From: Paenibacillus hamazuiensis
GTDB lineage: Bacteria > Bacillota > Bacilli > Paenibacillales > NBRC-103111
Direction of reading: 5' to 3'
Assembly (NCBI RefSeq): GCF_023276405.1
Contig: NZ_JALRMO010000001.1
Coordinates: forward strand, 6,011,001-6,075,000
DNA length: 64,000 bases
The translations under genes were made by a program, and so were the position numbers. Positions 1 through 8,730 of the stretch are shown here, piece by piece. The notes under the pieces are model-generated. The model saw only the letters and a program-made list of their open reading frames with translations, was not told the DNA's origin and did no database searches. The first letter of the stretch is position 1. Each line of letters starts with the position of its first letter.

Positions 1-987
1 GATCTCCACCCCTTGATCCAAGCCGTCCAGACTCAAATGCTCGGCGAGCCGAACCGGCACGATCATTCGTTGATATGTAAAATTGTAAGGATACAGGATA
101 TAAGTAAACAGGTTGTCCGCCGGGGCCGACCTGCGAGTCGATGCGGAAATAAACTCGGCGAACAACTGCGCGATTTTCGTTTTGCCCGTGCCCGAAATCC
201 CGGATAAAATCAGAAATGGTTTGCTTTTTAAAGACATCACAAACCGGGTCAGCATTTCCTTGTCGAAGTAAAAGCCGCGGCTTCTTACAAAATCATAAAA
301 ATGATCCAGAAATGCTTGGCCCGATCCGCTTGCTTCTCCATATCCCATGCCCATTTCCGCCTCCTCATCGGCATCTTCCATGCTTTCCAGCTCCGTCAGT
401 CCCGGAATTTCGAGGGAGGAGTTCAAGCGGTAATGTGCTTTTACCAGCGTAACTATAAGCATATTGGTGACGAAGGCATCCGTCCCATCGACAAACCCTT
501 CAGCTTCGACATCCCATATGCCGATTTCGACCATCCGGTTGTCCGTATCCATCCCCAAGGCTCGCAGCGTCGATAGCGCATGTTGCTTTCTTTGTTCATT
601 CCCCCCATCCCTGGCTGCGAAAACGACCGTCGATTTAACGGGAATATGGGTGTGCCGCAGCCGGTGCTCGGTCAGCACTTTGTGCAAACCTACCTCATGA
701 TGTACGCTGTTATCGATAAAACCATTCATATAATACGAGATCCCGTCCGACAGCCCATTATGACCCCACGGCCCAAGACGCAAGGAGAAATAGTGACTGT
801 ATTCCGTCTGATCCGTATCGTGATAGGTTAGAAGAAAATTTAGCCACAGATTTCCTTCCTCATCTTCGAATTTCTCTTCGAAATCAACCTCAATCGCCGT
901 TGAGCCAATTTGCAGGGTAACATGTTCGTAATTTTCTTCATATATCGCATTGTATATCGCTTGAGCGACTTCGTAATCGATGATCAT
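1..987 (-). CDS. McrB-like AAA+ NTPase, 3' end outside window
   Basis: The frame is open from an ATG at 987 to the window edge (about 329 residues seen). A long N-terminal region of unknown fold with an acidic stretch near residues 215-225 leads into a Walker A motif GISGTGKTK near residue 260, preceded by SKPFLIL, the typical entry of the McrB/MoxR-like AAA_5 domain. Walker B, the sensor and the arginine finger would lie outside the window. McrB proteins are GTP-driven motors that work with a McrC-type nuclease in modification-dependent restriction, so the partner should be the next gene to the left. The ATG follows AAAAGGAGG that overlaps the stop of the yhaM-like gene, so the two are co-transcribed from the promoter at about 2 kb. 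Function in DNA restriction is inferred from family and context. Confidence 0.8.
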   Translation of the reverse strand, partial: MIIDYEVAQAIYNAIYEENYEHVTLQIGSTAIEVDFEEKFEDEEGNLWLNFLLTYHDTDQTEYSHYFSLRLGPWGHNGLSDGISYYMNGFIDNSVHHEVGLHKVLTEHRLRHTHIPVKSTVVFAARDGGNEQRKQHALSTLRALGMDTDNRMVEIGIWDVEAEGFVDGTDAFVTNMLIVTLVKAHYRLNSSLEIPGLTELESMEDADEEAEMGMGYGEASGSGQAFLDHFYDFVRSRGFYFDKEMLTRFVMSLKSKPFLILSGISGTGKTKIAQLFAEFISASTRRSAPADNLFTYILYPYNFTYQRMIVPVRLAEHLSLDGLDQGVEI

Positions 988-1007
988 GATGCCGGCTATC
1001 CTCCTTT

Positions 1008-1964
1008 TTACCACTTCGCCCGATAGATCGGCTTATTTTCGAGACCTCGAATCAGAGGGGTCCAGCTTTCCGTTTCAGGGAGAGCATCCAGAGCGTCCTC
1101 CACCATTTGCAGCTTGGCATCGAGCGCATCGATATGATGAAGCGCAACCGCCTCCGCCGTCTGAGGCTGTACCGGGCTTCCCCATTCTCCCAGATTGTGA
1201 TGGGACAAAACGAGATGCTGCAATGCCGTTACCCGCTCCGATTGCAGATTGATCCCGCTCACAAGGGCAGCCTCCGTGATCCAATTGGAAGCCATCGCAA
1301 TATGGCCGATCAGCTTTCCCTGCACACTATAGTCGGATACGATGCCTAATTGGGCTATCATCTCCTCCGGTTTGGCGATATCGTGGAGAGTGATCCCCGC
1401 CCTTAGCAGGTCCGCATTGAGGAACGGCCGCTGCTTGCAAATGAAGTCCGCAATTTCCAGCATCCGCACCATATGATAGGCAAGGCCCGCACAATAAGCA
1501 TGATGATGGGTTTTAGCAGCGGGATAATGCAGCAGCTTCTCTTCCACCTTATTGACGCAAAACGAAACGATGATCTTGATCTGCGTATCCTGGATGCTCT
1601 CCACAGCCTGTTTGATCGTATATACGAGGTCAATGGGACGAATCGGCGCCGTACGGACAAAGTCCGTTAACGATACGCCGTCCTCCGCCGCGGCTTTTCG
1701 CATGCGTATCACTTTCACCTGCGGCTTGTCCCGGTACGTTTGAACGATTCCTTGAACCTTCACCAAGTCCATAGGAAAAAAGGTTTCCTTATCGGTTGGG
1801 CTTACGTCCCAAAGCTTTGCCGGAAGCTGGCCGCTGGCATCGCAGAGGACAATGTCCATGTAATCTTTGGGCGGAGTTGCGTTGGTTTGTTTGATCTCCA
1901 GTTCCTTAAGCAAGTAAAAGCCGATAAATTCGTCTTGGATGGCTAGATTTTTTAATAAGCTCAT
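1008..1964 (-). CDS. yhaM: YhaM-like 3'-5' exoribonuclease (OB fold + HD domain)
   Basis: 318 residues, close to the usual YhaM length. The start MSLLKNLAIQ is chosen because GGGGGG lies just upstream; longer frames run back into the group II intron. Residues about 15-95 form an OB-fold nucleic-acid-binding part (DIVLCDASGQLPAKLWDV). The HD metal site is visible as KTHHHAYCAGLAYH near 150-163, TLHDIAKPEE near 195-204 and LSHHNLGEWGSP near 255. Known YhaM proteins trim RNA, and some DNA, from the 3' end. Here the gene heads an operon with a McrB-like ATPase and carries the composite box shared by other defence operons of this window, so it may be an accessory copy working with that ATPase rather than the housekeeping one. 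That link is inference. Confidence 0.9.
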   Translation of the reverse strand: MSLLKNLAIQDEFIGFYLLKELEIKQTNATPPKDYMDIVLCDASGQLPAKLWDVSPTDKETFFPMDLVKVQGIVQTYRDKPQVKVIRMRKAAAEDGVSLTDFVRTAPIRPIDLVYTIKQAVESIQDTQIKIIVSFCVNKVEEKLLHYPAAKTHHHAYCAGLAYHMVRMLEIADFICKQRPFLNADLLRAGITLHDIAKPEEMIAQLGIVSDYSVQGKLIGHIAMASNWITEAALVSGINLQSERVTALQHLVLSHHNLGEWGSPVQPQTAEAVALHHIDALDAKLQMVEDALDALPETESWTPLIRGLENKPIYRAKW

Positions 1965-1992
1965 GTGGTTTCCCCCCTGTGGTGATAAGTAT

Positions 1993-2039
1993 ATTATACA
2001 CCGGGTGGCTGACTTGGGGGCGTCAGCGAACGGGTGTTC
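1993..2039 (-). promoter_or_regulatory. Composite promoter/operator, copy a (yhaM-mcrB)
   Basis: Reading with transcription: GAAC-ACCC-GTTC (2028-2039, a perfect DinR/LexA-like palindrome with flanking C and G), two bases, TGACG-N6-AAGTCA-type palindrome (2010-2025), 11 bases, then TATAAT (1993-1998). The yhaM start lies about 29 bases downstream. The same order and spacing recur at 11.77, 14.09, 14.42 and 25.81 kb. Confidence 0.7.
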
Positions 2040-2057
2040 GCAATTGGCAGTGAATAA

Positions 2058-4112
2058 ATCGAGTAGGCCCATGAATGAATTCATGGGCCTCTCACAGAAC
2101 CGGACGTGCGGGTCATCGCATCCGGCTCCTCCGCGCTTATCCCCGCTGGGGATGATGTTCATTATAGATGTCTACGAGAAAAACGAGACCTCTTTCTCTG
2201 AACCAATCGTTTGGCATTGCAACACTGGCTGGCTTGGATAGCGAGCTTCTCCATGCGAACATACGCATCTTGGGAAGCTCTCCCCTCCACTTATTCTTTC
2301 TTAGTGCCCTGTAGAAGTTCTTCGGCTTTTTCCAGCTCCGCAACTGTACCATCCGGAGCCTTCTCCTTATCCATGCATCGTACTCTCTCATCAGACTTCC
2401 TACGTTGCCCCAGCCAAAATAGCTACCCCATCCACGTAAATATGGATTCAACTTCTTTCGGATCAGCTGTTCCACATTCACCGTTTGGTTCCGCCGCGTA
2501 ATTGCTTTCACGCGTTCTTTAAATTTCTGTTTGGCTTTCGAGGATGGAGTAACCCAAAATCCCGGTTTAAACTCATGACCTAGGAACATAAAGGACTGTT
2601 CCAAGTTGTTCACGATCTTGGTTTTCTCCGGGTGTACTTTGAGCCCAAGCTCTTGTTCCAGTAGACGAATAACACCTTGGAGTACCCTCTCTGCCCCCTT
2701 TTGGGATTTGCAGCAGATCACAAAATCATCGGCGTACCGTGTTATACGGTGCTTCCGTTCAGTCATGAGCTTATCCAGCGGGTTTAGGTAGATATTCGCC
2801 AAAAGCGGACTAATAACCCCACCCTGTGGACTTCCTTGCTCGTTCAGGTGAAAACTTCCGTTCTCCATGACTCCGGACTTTAAGAAGCTTTCTATGAGCT
2901 TTAGGACACTACCATCCACCACTTCTTCCTTGACGGCCTTAAGCAACTTGTCATGTGGAATGAGATCGAAATACGATTTCAGGTCGGCGTCGATCACATA
3001 AACGTATCCATCCATGAGATCTTTCCGAATGTTCTCCAGCGCCATGTGTGCACTGCGTCCCGGGCGAAACCCAAAACTACACTCCATAAATGTCGCCTCG
3101 TAAATCGGTTCGAGGATTCGGCGGGTCGCCGCCTGTACTACGCGATCGCGAATTGCGGGTATCCCGAGCGGCCTTTGACCCCCATTTTCCTTGGAAATGT
3201 ACATGCGCCTGACCGGCATCGGCTTGTATGCCTTCGCCCGCAGCTCCTGCTGAAGCGTTCTTAAGTTACGCTCCAGTTCACTCTCGAATACCTTTATGGT
3301 CACTCCGTCTACTCCCGCTGCTCCCCGGTTGCGCTTGACCTCCCGGAATGCCTCCTCAAGGTTCGGCATCGCCCATATCTTGTCGATGAGGCTGTGCCAT
3401 CTGCGTTTTCTCGGGACTTCTACTCCCTCACGAAAGCCTACCTCTCCTTTTCCTTCCTTCATGTCTCGTGTTCCTTCCCTTTCAGTTTCCGGACGTATAG
3501 CTAATCTTTCAGCCTTTCCGGTTCCCCTTCGGTACTCCGCCCCAGACGGCCTACCCTTTTGTTCAGCCCCGGCTCTTCGCTCTTCTTGGCTCCCCGGCTT
3601 CTGTCTGGCACATGACGGCTTCCTAGGTGGTTATGCTTTTCTTCCACGGTTCCGGGCTTCGCACCAAGTCTTTGCCTTTTGGGTCTAAGCTTGCACCGAC
3701 AACGTTGGTGTCGGTTCACTTGCCATTGCGGCTTTTCCGGCAAGCTTTCTCACTACTATCCCTTCGTATGACTGCTCACCATCCATCATTCTGTCTTAGC
3801 CCTATAAGCCTTGAAAAGAGTTTACCGCTATGCGGAAGACGATAAGCCCTCCTTGGGTCACGTCATCGTCTTTCCCCCGAATCCAGTCCTCCTAACTTTC
3901 GAAGCCTATGGTGGTATAGGACGTCCCCTTCTCTTGCAGGGTTATCCGGCTTCGCCAGCCAACATGGTTCATGCCGCCTGTTCCGGGTTTTGCCTTCTGA
4001 TCCTCCGCACCCTCCCTTACGGCCAGAGCACTACCAGTCGGCTATGCGCTTCCGCCACCCCGCGGTGCGCTCGGGACTTTCACCCGTTAGTACGATGCGC
4101 TGCCAAGCGCAC
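2058..4112 (-). mobile_element. Group IIC intron, complete
   Basis: The 5' end GTGCGC (4112-4107) begins exactly after the T-run of the hsdR terminator, the classic target of class C introns. It is followed by the conserved AACGGGTGAAAGTCCCGAG segment. At the 3' side a domain V hairpin (GAGCCGGATGCG...CGCACGTCCGGTTCT, about 2085-2118) is followed by a domain VI stem (GGCCCATGAATTCATTCATGGGCC) and an end at about CTACTCGAT. The length of about 2.05 kb and the internal maturase gene without an HNH domain fit class C. It lies between the hsdR terminator and the yhaM promoter, so no host gene is interrupted. The 3' end is placed by consensus and may be off by a base or two. Confidence 0.9.
2137..3462 (-). 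CDS. ltrA: Group II intron reverse transcriptase/maturase
   Basis: 441 residues. It begins after GGAAGGAACACGAGAC. The reverse transcriptase core is complete: RPLGIPAIRDRVVQ, ATFMECSFGFRPGRS, DADLKSYFD, the QGSPQGGVISPLLANIYL segment and the catalytic YADD (RITRYADDFVICC, near residue 240). The X/maturase domain follows (NPYLRGWGSYFGWGNVGS). No C-terminal HNH endonuclease follows; the protein ends RGLVFLVDIYNEHHPQRG. This matches class C maturases, which splice their own intron RNA and reverse-transcribe it into hairpin or terminator targets. It is encoded inside domain IV of the intron that spans 2058-4112 and is co-linear with it. Confidence 0.95.
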   Translation of the reverse strand: MKEGKGEVGFREGVEVPRKRRWHSLIDKIWAMPNLEEAFREVKRNRGAAGVDGVTIKVFESELERNLRTLQQELRAKAYKPMPVRRMYISKENGGQRPLGIPAIRDRVVQAATRRILEPIYEATFMECSFGFRPGRSAHMALENIRKDLMDGYVYVIDADLKSYFDLIPHDKLLKAVKEEVVDGSVLKLIESFLKSGVMENGSFHLNEQGSPQGGVISPLLANIYLNPLDKLMTERKHRITRYADDFVICCKSQKGAERVLQGVIRLLEQELGLKVHPEKTKIVNNLEQSFMFLGHEFKPGFWVTPSSKAKQKFKERVKAITRRNQTVNVEQLIRKKLNPYLRGWGSYFGWGNVGSLMREYDAWIRRRLRMVQLRSWKKPKNFYRALRKNKWRGELPKMRMFAWRSSLSKPASVAMPNDWFRERGLVFLVDIYNEHHPQRG

Positions 4113-4113
4113 A

Positions 4114-4140
4114 AAAGAGGCGGCTTCTCAGCCGCCTTTA
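4114..4140 (-). terminator. hsdR terminator, intron target
   Basis: The stem GGCGGCTGAGAAGCCGCC followed by TCTTTT lies three bases after the hsdR stop codon. The intron starts at the end of its T-run, so the terminator forms the 5' exon of the insertion. Confidence 0.85.
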
Positions 4141-7100
4141 CTACGCCCCGACAACCTCTGCATTCTTGTTAATGGCATCGATAATACCGATAATCGACCG
4201 TGCATCGTCCATATTATGGCTGAATAGTTCCGTGATACTGCCGACCGAACGGAACGGTTCCTCCAGAAGGACGGATTTTTCAATGACTCCATTTTTCACA
4301 ACATAATCGATGATCAGTTTAACAAATCTCAATTGATTGACATTCAGGCGATTTTCCCCGAGAAACTCCATAAACGCTTCATTTGCAGCCTCCGGATCAA
4401 GCCCTACGACTGTTCGCACCAGCTTGGTTATCGGCATGTCCTTATATTCTCGCTCATAATCTTCCTTGGTTCCGAGCTCCGTCCACAAAATATGTTCAAG
4501 CATCTGTAGGTCCTGGTTCGTGATCGGCTTGTTATTGCGCAGTTTATAAATGGCGATCTGGTCGTCCTTGTTGGTGTGTAAATAGTGGTTAACCTTTTTG
4601 CGGTAATTTTGCAGCTCATTCGTATTGTAAAATCCCCGACCTTCTTCAACGCCGAGCCACTCGTCCTTAAAATCCGTATAATAAATTTGCTGCGTTTCCC
4701 GCTCCAGGAACTTGATCAGATCGCGCAAAGCTTCCCGCACCTTCTCCAGTTCGAAAATATCCGCTTCTTCCCAGAACCCGGTGGTCATTACTCTTTCAAT
4801 GACATTGCGCCTTGCGACTATTTGCGGGACATTTCCCAATTGAGACAGCTTTTCCGCCGTTTCCATCACTTTACCGATCGGCCTGACCGCTTGAGTTCCT
4901 TGAAGCTTCGCCAGTTCAATCAACAACATCATATAATCGAATCGTTTAGCCAATTCGTCGCTGCCTAAGGAAACGATGAGCGGAGCGATATGCTCCTTCA
5001 AATCTCCCATATCCGTATCGGTTAACGAGCGCCATGCGGCGTCATTTTTGTATTTGTGAACATATTCAATGTGCTGCCTGATGCGAAAATGCTCTTCATT
5101 CAGCGCATTCACGCTTTCCTTCAACATTTCCACCAGGTCCGTTCGATGAGCGATGTACTCTTGTTCCTGATAACGCAGCTGTTGGAGTTCGCGGACAATT
5201 TGCGTTCTTACGTTAAACAGCTTCTCTGACAGTGTCTGAGCGACTTCTCCGTCTTTTCCTTTCGGATTCGCCCGAAAATATTCGAAATTACGGCAGAAAT
5301 CAAAGATCAAGAATTCTTTCTTATCCTCGCCGATGCCGTGAAGGTCTTTACATAACCGCGTTCCCCGGCCGACCATTTGCCAGAACTTCGACTTCGAGCG
5401 TACTTTTTTGAAAAAGACCAAATTGACTACCTCCGGAATGTCGACTCCGGTATCCAGCATATCTACGGAAACGGCCATTTGCGGCAGCTTGTTCCATATG
5501 GAGAAATCGTCAATCAATGATTGGTAGTAATTCGTTTTAATATCAATGACCCGAGCAAAATGGCCTTTCAACGCCGGATACAGAGCATCGAATCGTTCTA
5601 CTATGGCAACGGCATGGCGGTGATTTTTGGCAAAGACGATCGTCTTCCCCAGCTTGTCTCCGCCTTCGACCTTCAGCCCCCGCTCCATGACAAACTGAAG
5701 CACCCGGTCTATCGTGTCCCGGTTAAATAACCATTCATTGATCGCCGCACTGTCGATATCCCGCGGTTCCTCTTCTTCATCCTCCAGCAACACATCTTCA
5801 AACTGTTCTTTTTCTTCTTCGGACAGATCATCATAACGAATGCCGTCATCCATAATCTTGGTCGTCGTTTCAACTGTACGATAATCGACCAAATGTCCTT
5901 CCTTAACCGCCTGTTCCAGCTCATAAGCGAAGGTCGGAACACCGTTTTCCAGATGGAACACATCGTACGTATTTTTGTCGACCTCGTCCTTGGGGGTCGC
6001 CGTAAGGCCCAGAAGGATGGCATCAAAATAATCGAATATCGCCTTATATTTCTTATAGACGCTTCGATGAGATTCATCAATGATGATCAGGTCAAAATGA
6101 CCGACGGTGAACAGCTTTTTGCCGTCCTTGCGCTTGGCCTCGTCGATCGCATTCATCATGGTCGGATACGTCGAGAACACGATCCTGGCCGTCTCCGGGT
6201 TGTCCTTGCTGTCAAGCAGGTTGCACAGTGTCATGTCGGGCAAATGTTGGCTGAAGCTGTTTTTGGCCTGGCGAACCAGCGTGGTGCGATCAGCCAGAAA
6301 CAACACATTTTTGACCCAGTTATACCGGCTTAACACATCGACGATCGCACTGGCGGTGCGGGTTTTGCCGCTCCCGGTCGCCATTACGAGCAAAGCGGTG
6401 CGCTGCCCCTTGTTTAACGCATCGCATACAGAGAGCACTGCCTCATGCTGGTATGGGCGATTCACGATATTGTTGTTGATTTGGACTTCCTGAAGCGGCT
6501 TGCGTATCGATCGCCGGTTAATTAGCAGCTGCAGCTCGTCCTGGCTGGCAAAGCCCGATACAATTCGGCTGGGGTATTGTTGATCATCCCAAAAGTTAGT
6601 GCGGAATCCGTTCGTATAATAAATCACCGGACGCTGGCCATACCGCTGCTCCAGACAATCGGCGTAGAGCTTCGCCTGTTGTTTGCCTATATTCGGATCG
6701 GCGCTTGTTCGCTTCGCTTCTACAACCGCCAGCGGCTTCCCGTTCTCGCCGAACAACACGTAATCCACATACCCGATGCCTTGTTCATTAGGCATTCCCT
6801 GCACTTCAAATTCTTCGATCACATTTTTCTGAAACGTCCATCCGGCCAGCTTCAGCTCCAAATCAATATAACGTTTGCGGGTCTCGTATTCGCTGATTTC
6901 ATCCGGAACAAAATCATATTCCTGCGTATTCTGGGCACGCCGTTCAGTGAGCTGCTTGCGAAGCTCTTCATTTTCCTTGACTAAATCTTCCAGCTTGCGG
7001 TCCTTCGACCCCAAGCGGTCGTACAAATCTTGCAGCTCCTGAGGCCTTACTTTCTCCTGCTGCTTGTTTTCTTCCATCAGAAGCTGCTCATCGAAACTTC

Positions 7101-7509
7101 TGGCCGAATATTCAACCGAATAGCAGTAATCGATCCAACCGACAAAATTATGCAAGTTGCGAAGGGACAGAATCGCTTCGCCGCGGCTGATCGTTGCATT
7201 CGAATGCACGGCAACATTGCCCAGCTTCGTAATGTATTTCAGCTGAGGCAGTATAGCCTGATCAATGACGCGAAGAAAAGTCACGTCATGAATCAGGCTC
7301 GACAAGTTATCTTGATAAGGGACCTTCAGGTCGCTATCGTATGTAAACAGCCATTTTACCGCAAGCTCCAGGGCCCGCCGGCTGAGAATAGCGCAGGTCG
7401 CCGGACTGACGACCAACGCTTTCTCTGCCTCTATGCACGCGTTGGCGAAGCTGGCATAGGTATTATTTTCACTGAGAAAACCGAAGTTCGTTAGCTGCGC
7501 GCCGCTCAT
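4141..7509 (-). CDS. hsdR: Type I restriction enzyme R subunit (helicase-nuclease)
   Basis: 1122 residues. ATP-driven translocase and nuclease of a type I restriction-modification complex. An N-terminal DUF4145-like helical region (residues about 20-130) and a charged coiled coil (150-195) precede the PD-(D/E)XK nuclease, with D249 and E264-A-K266. The SF2 motor follows: Walker A MATGSGKT (376-383), motif II DESH (478-481), motif III GLTATP (501-506) and a late QMVGRGTRL motif. A very acidic insert (EDEEEE) sits after the first motor lobe. The ATG abuts the hsdS stop (TAGATG), with GGAAGGTG upstream, so translation is probably coupled. The gene is intact, but its partner hsdM is split by an IS, so restriction by this locus is probably off now. 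Confidence 0.95.
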   Translation of the reverse strand: MSGAQLTNFGFLSENNTYASFANACIEAEKALVVSPATCAILSRRALELAVKWLFTYDSDLKVPYQDNLSSLIHDVTFLRVIDQAILPQLKYITKLGNVAVHSNATISRGEAILSLRNLHNFVGWIDYCYSVEYSARSFDEQLLMEENKQQEKVRPQELQDLYDRLGSKDRKLEDLVKENEELRKQLTERRAQNTQEYDFVPDEISEYETRKRYIDLELKLAGWTFQKNVIEEFEVQGMPNEQGIGYVDYVLFGENGKPLAVVEAKRTSADPNIGKQQAKLYADCLEQRYGQRPVIYYTNGFRTNFWDDQQYPSRIVSGFASQDELQLLINRRSIRKPLQEVQINNNIVNRPYQHEAVLSVCDALNKGQRTALLVMATGSGKTRTASAIVDVLSRYNWVKNVLFLADRTTLVRQAKNSFSQHLPDMTLCNLLDSKDNPETARIVFSTYPTMMNAIDEAKRKDGKKLFTVGHFDLIIIDESHRSVYKKYKAIFDYFDAILLGLTATPKDEVDKNTYDVFHLENGVPTFAYELEQAVKEGHLVDYRTVETTTKIMDDGIRYDDLSEEEKEQFEDVLLEDEEEEPRDIDSAAINEWLFNRDTIDRVLQFVMERGLKVEGGDKLGKTIVFAKNHRHAVAIVERFDALYPALKGHFARVIDIKTNYYQSLIDDFSIWNKLPQMAVSVDMLDTGVDIPEVVNLVFFKKVRSKSKFWQMVGRGTRLCKDLHGIGEDKKEFLIFDFCRNFEYFRANPKGKDGEVAQTLSEKLFNVRTQIVRELQQLRYQEQEYIAHRTDLVEMLKESVNALNEEHFRIRQHIEYVHKYKNDAAWRSLTDTDMGDLKEHIAPLIVSLGSDELAKRFDYMMLLIELAKLQGTQAVRPIGKVMETAEKLSQLGNVPQIVARRNVIERVMTTGFWEEADIFELEKVREALRDLIKFLERETQQIYYTDFKDEWLGVEEGRGFYNTNELQNYRKKVNHYLHTNKDDQIAIYKLRNNKPITNQDLQMLEHILWTELGTKEDYEREYKDMPITKLVRTVVGLDPEAANEAFMEFLGENRLNVNQLRFVKLIIDYVVKNGVIEKSVLLEEPFRSVGSITELFSHNMDDARSIIGIIDAINKNAEVVGA

Positions 7510-8730
7510 CTAGACCGGTACACCTTCCTTTGCTGTCAATTCGCCTTTGAAGGCTTTTTGAAGAAGTGCTTGGAAGTTGGTTTCTAGTTGTTGGAGGGAT
7601 TTCATTTGCTTCCTCTTTTGTTGTTCAACCTGAATAACTATCTTAGAGAACTTCTCTTGTAAGCCAAAGTCAGGATTTATTATTTCAAAACTTAACAGCT
7701 TACTTTTGGATATATTGGGCATCGACCCAGCAGTACCACCAGCTAATTTTTGTATTTGTTTTTTGTAATTGGGATTGTTAAACAAATGCCACAAAAATAA
7801 CTTATTTATCTTACTATCTTCCTTAAGAATAAATCGGAAGATAGTATCGGGCAACATTAATTTCGGAGGTGTGTCAAAAACATAAGCACATGTTCCAACA
7901 AGCTCAAGAGTATTTTTTCTAACAAATAATAAATCATCTTTCTTTACTTCTAAACCAGATCTTGGGGTAGTATCTTCTGTTATAGCTTTATTCTCAGTTG
8001 CAATGTACGACCCCGATGTGATTGCGCTTAATTTCAAAACTCCCCATTCATCTCCGTGGGCTTGGTTAGTTTTACAAACGGGGCTCCATCCACTCTCAAT
8101 ATTTATAATGTGATGGCTTAATTTAACTTTTTGCCAGTCACGGTCGTTTACAACTGGATCACCGAAAATATCCAAGAATACGGCATGGACAAATTCATCA
8201 AGTTTGTCTATTACTTCTTTCCGATTATCAATTAATGATTCGGCTTTTTTTAAAATTGTAGAAATTTTTCTTTGCTGATCTTTGTTTGGTAAAGCAATCT
8301 CAATCTCACTTATATCGGAGGTTCTAATACTTGGATAAGACTCATCGACAATTAACTTACTTACGTTGAACCACCTTAAAAAATAACTGATGTAACTTGG
8401 ATCAGCTAAAGATTCATTAACCTCAATAGTAGCTAAGTGATTAACAACATATACATCAGATGAACATTGATATACTCGATTTTTTAAACAGCTCATTCCA
8501 CTTTTGGCAAGGAGTAGGGTTCCTTTTCTTGTGAGTTTCAATTTAAGAAATATAGCATGCTTCTCGTTTATTTTAGGAATATCATTAATATCCTTTCCTG
8601 CAAGCAAATCATCGAGGTGGCTAACTCGAATAAATGGGTATCCTTCATTATCAAAGTATTCTTGTTTTGGGGCAGTTGACCCAGCAGAAATCAGCGCAAT
8701 TTCCTTTAATTTGACTCTGTTGATGCTCAC
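7510..8730 (-). CDS. hsdS: Type I restriction-modification specificity subunit
   Basis: 406 residues. Two target-recognition domains (about 1-150 and 195-350), each followed by a helical spacer: NKDQQRKISTILKKAESLIDNRK near 150-170 and LQEKFSKIVIQVEQQKRKQMK near 355-380. This is the half-repeat layout of HsdS proteins, which read the two parts of a split DNA target for both methylation and cleavage. It starts with GTG overlapping the hsdM stop by four bases (GTGA) and ends directly before the hsdR ATG. The middle of the gene is more AT-rich than its neighbours, as is common for exchanged recognition domains. With hsdM broken it has no local methylase partner. Confidence 0.93.
   Translation of the reverse strand: MSINRVKLKEIALISAGSTAPKQEYFDNEGYPFIRVSHLDDLLAGKDINDIPKINEKHAIFLKLKLTRKGTLLLAKSGMSCLKNRVYQCSSDVYVVNHLATIEVNESLADPSYISYFLRWFNVSKLIVDESYPSIRTSDISEIEIALPNKDQQRKISTILKKAESLIDNRKEVIDKLDEFVHAVFLDIFGDPVVNDRDWQKVKLSHHIINIESGWSPVCKTNQAHGDEWGVLKLSAITSGSYIATENKAITEDTTPRSGLEVKKDDLLFVRKNTLELVGTCAYVFDTPPKLMLPDTIFRFILKEDSKINKLFLWHLFNNPNYKKQIQKLAGGTAGSMPNISKSKLLSFEIINPDFGLQEKFSKIVIQVEQQKRKQMKSLQQLETNFQALLQKAFKGELTAKEGVPV

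Noticed and set aside
2137-3462. Reverse transcriptase as part of a retron or diversity-generating retroelement
   Set aside because: Intron 5' and 3' ends, domain V and the maturase domain show an ordinary group IIC intron; no template or variable repeat or msr/msd was seen.
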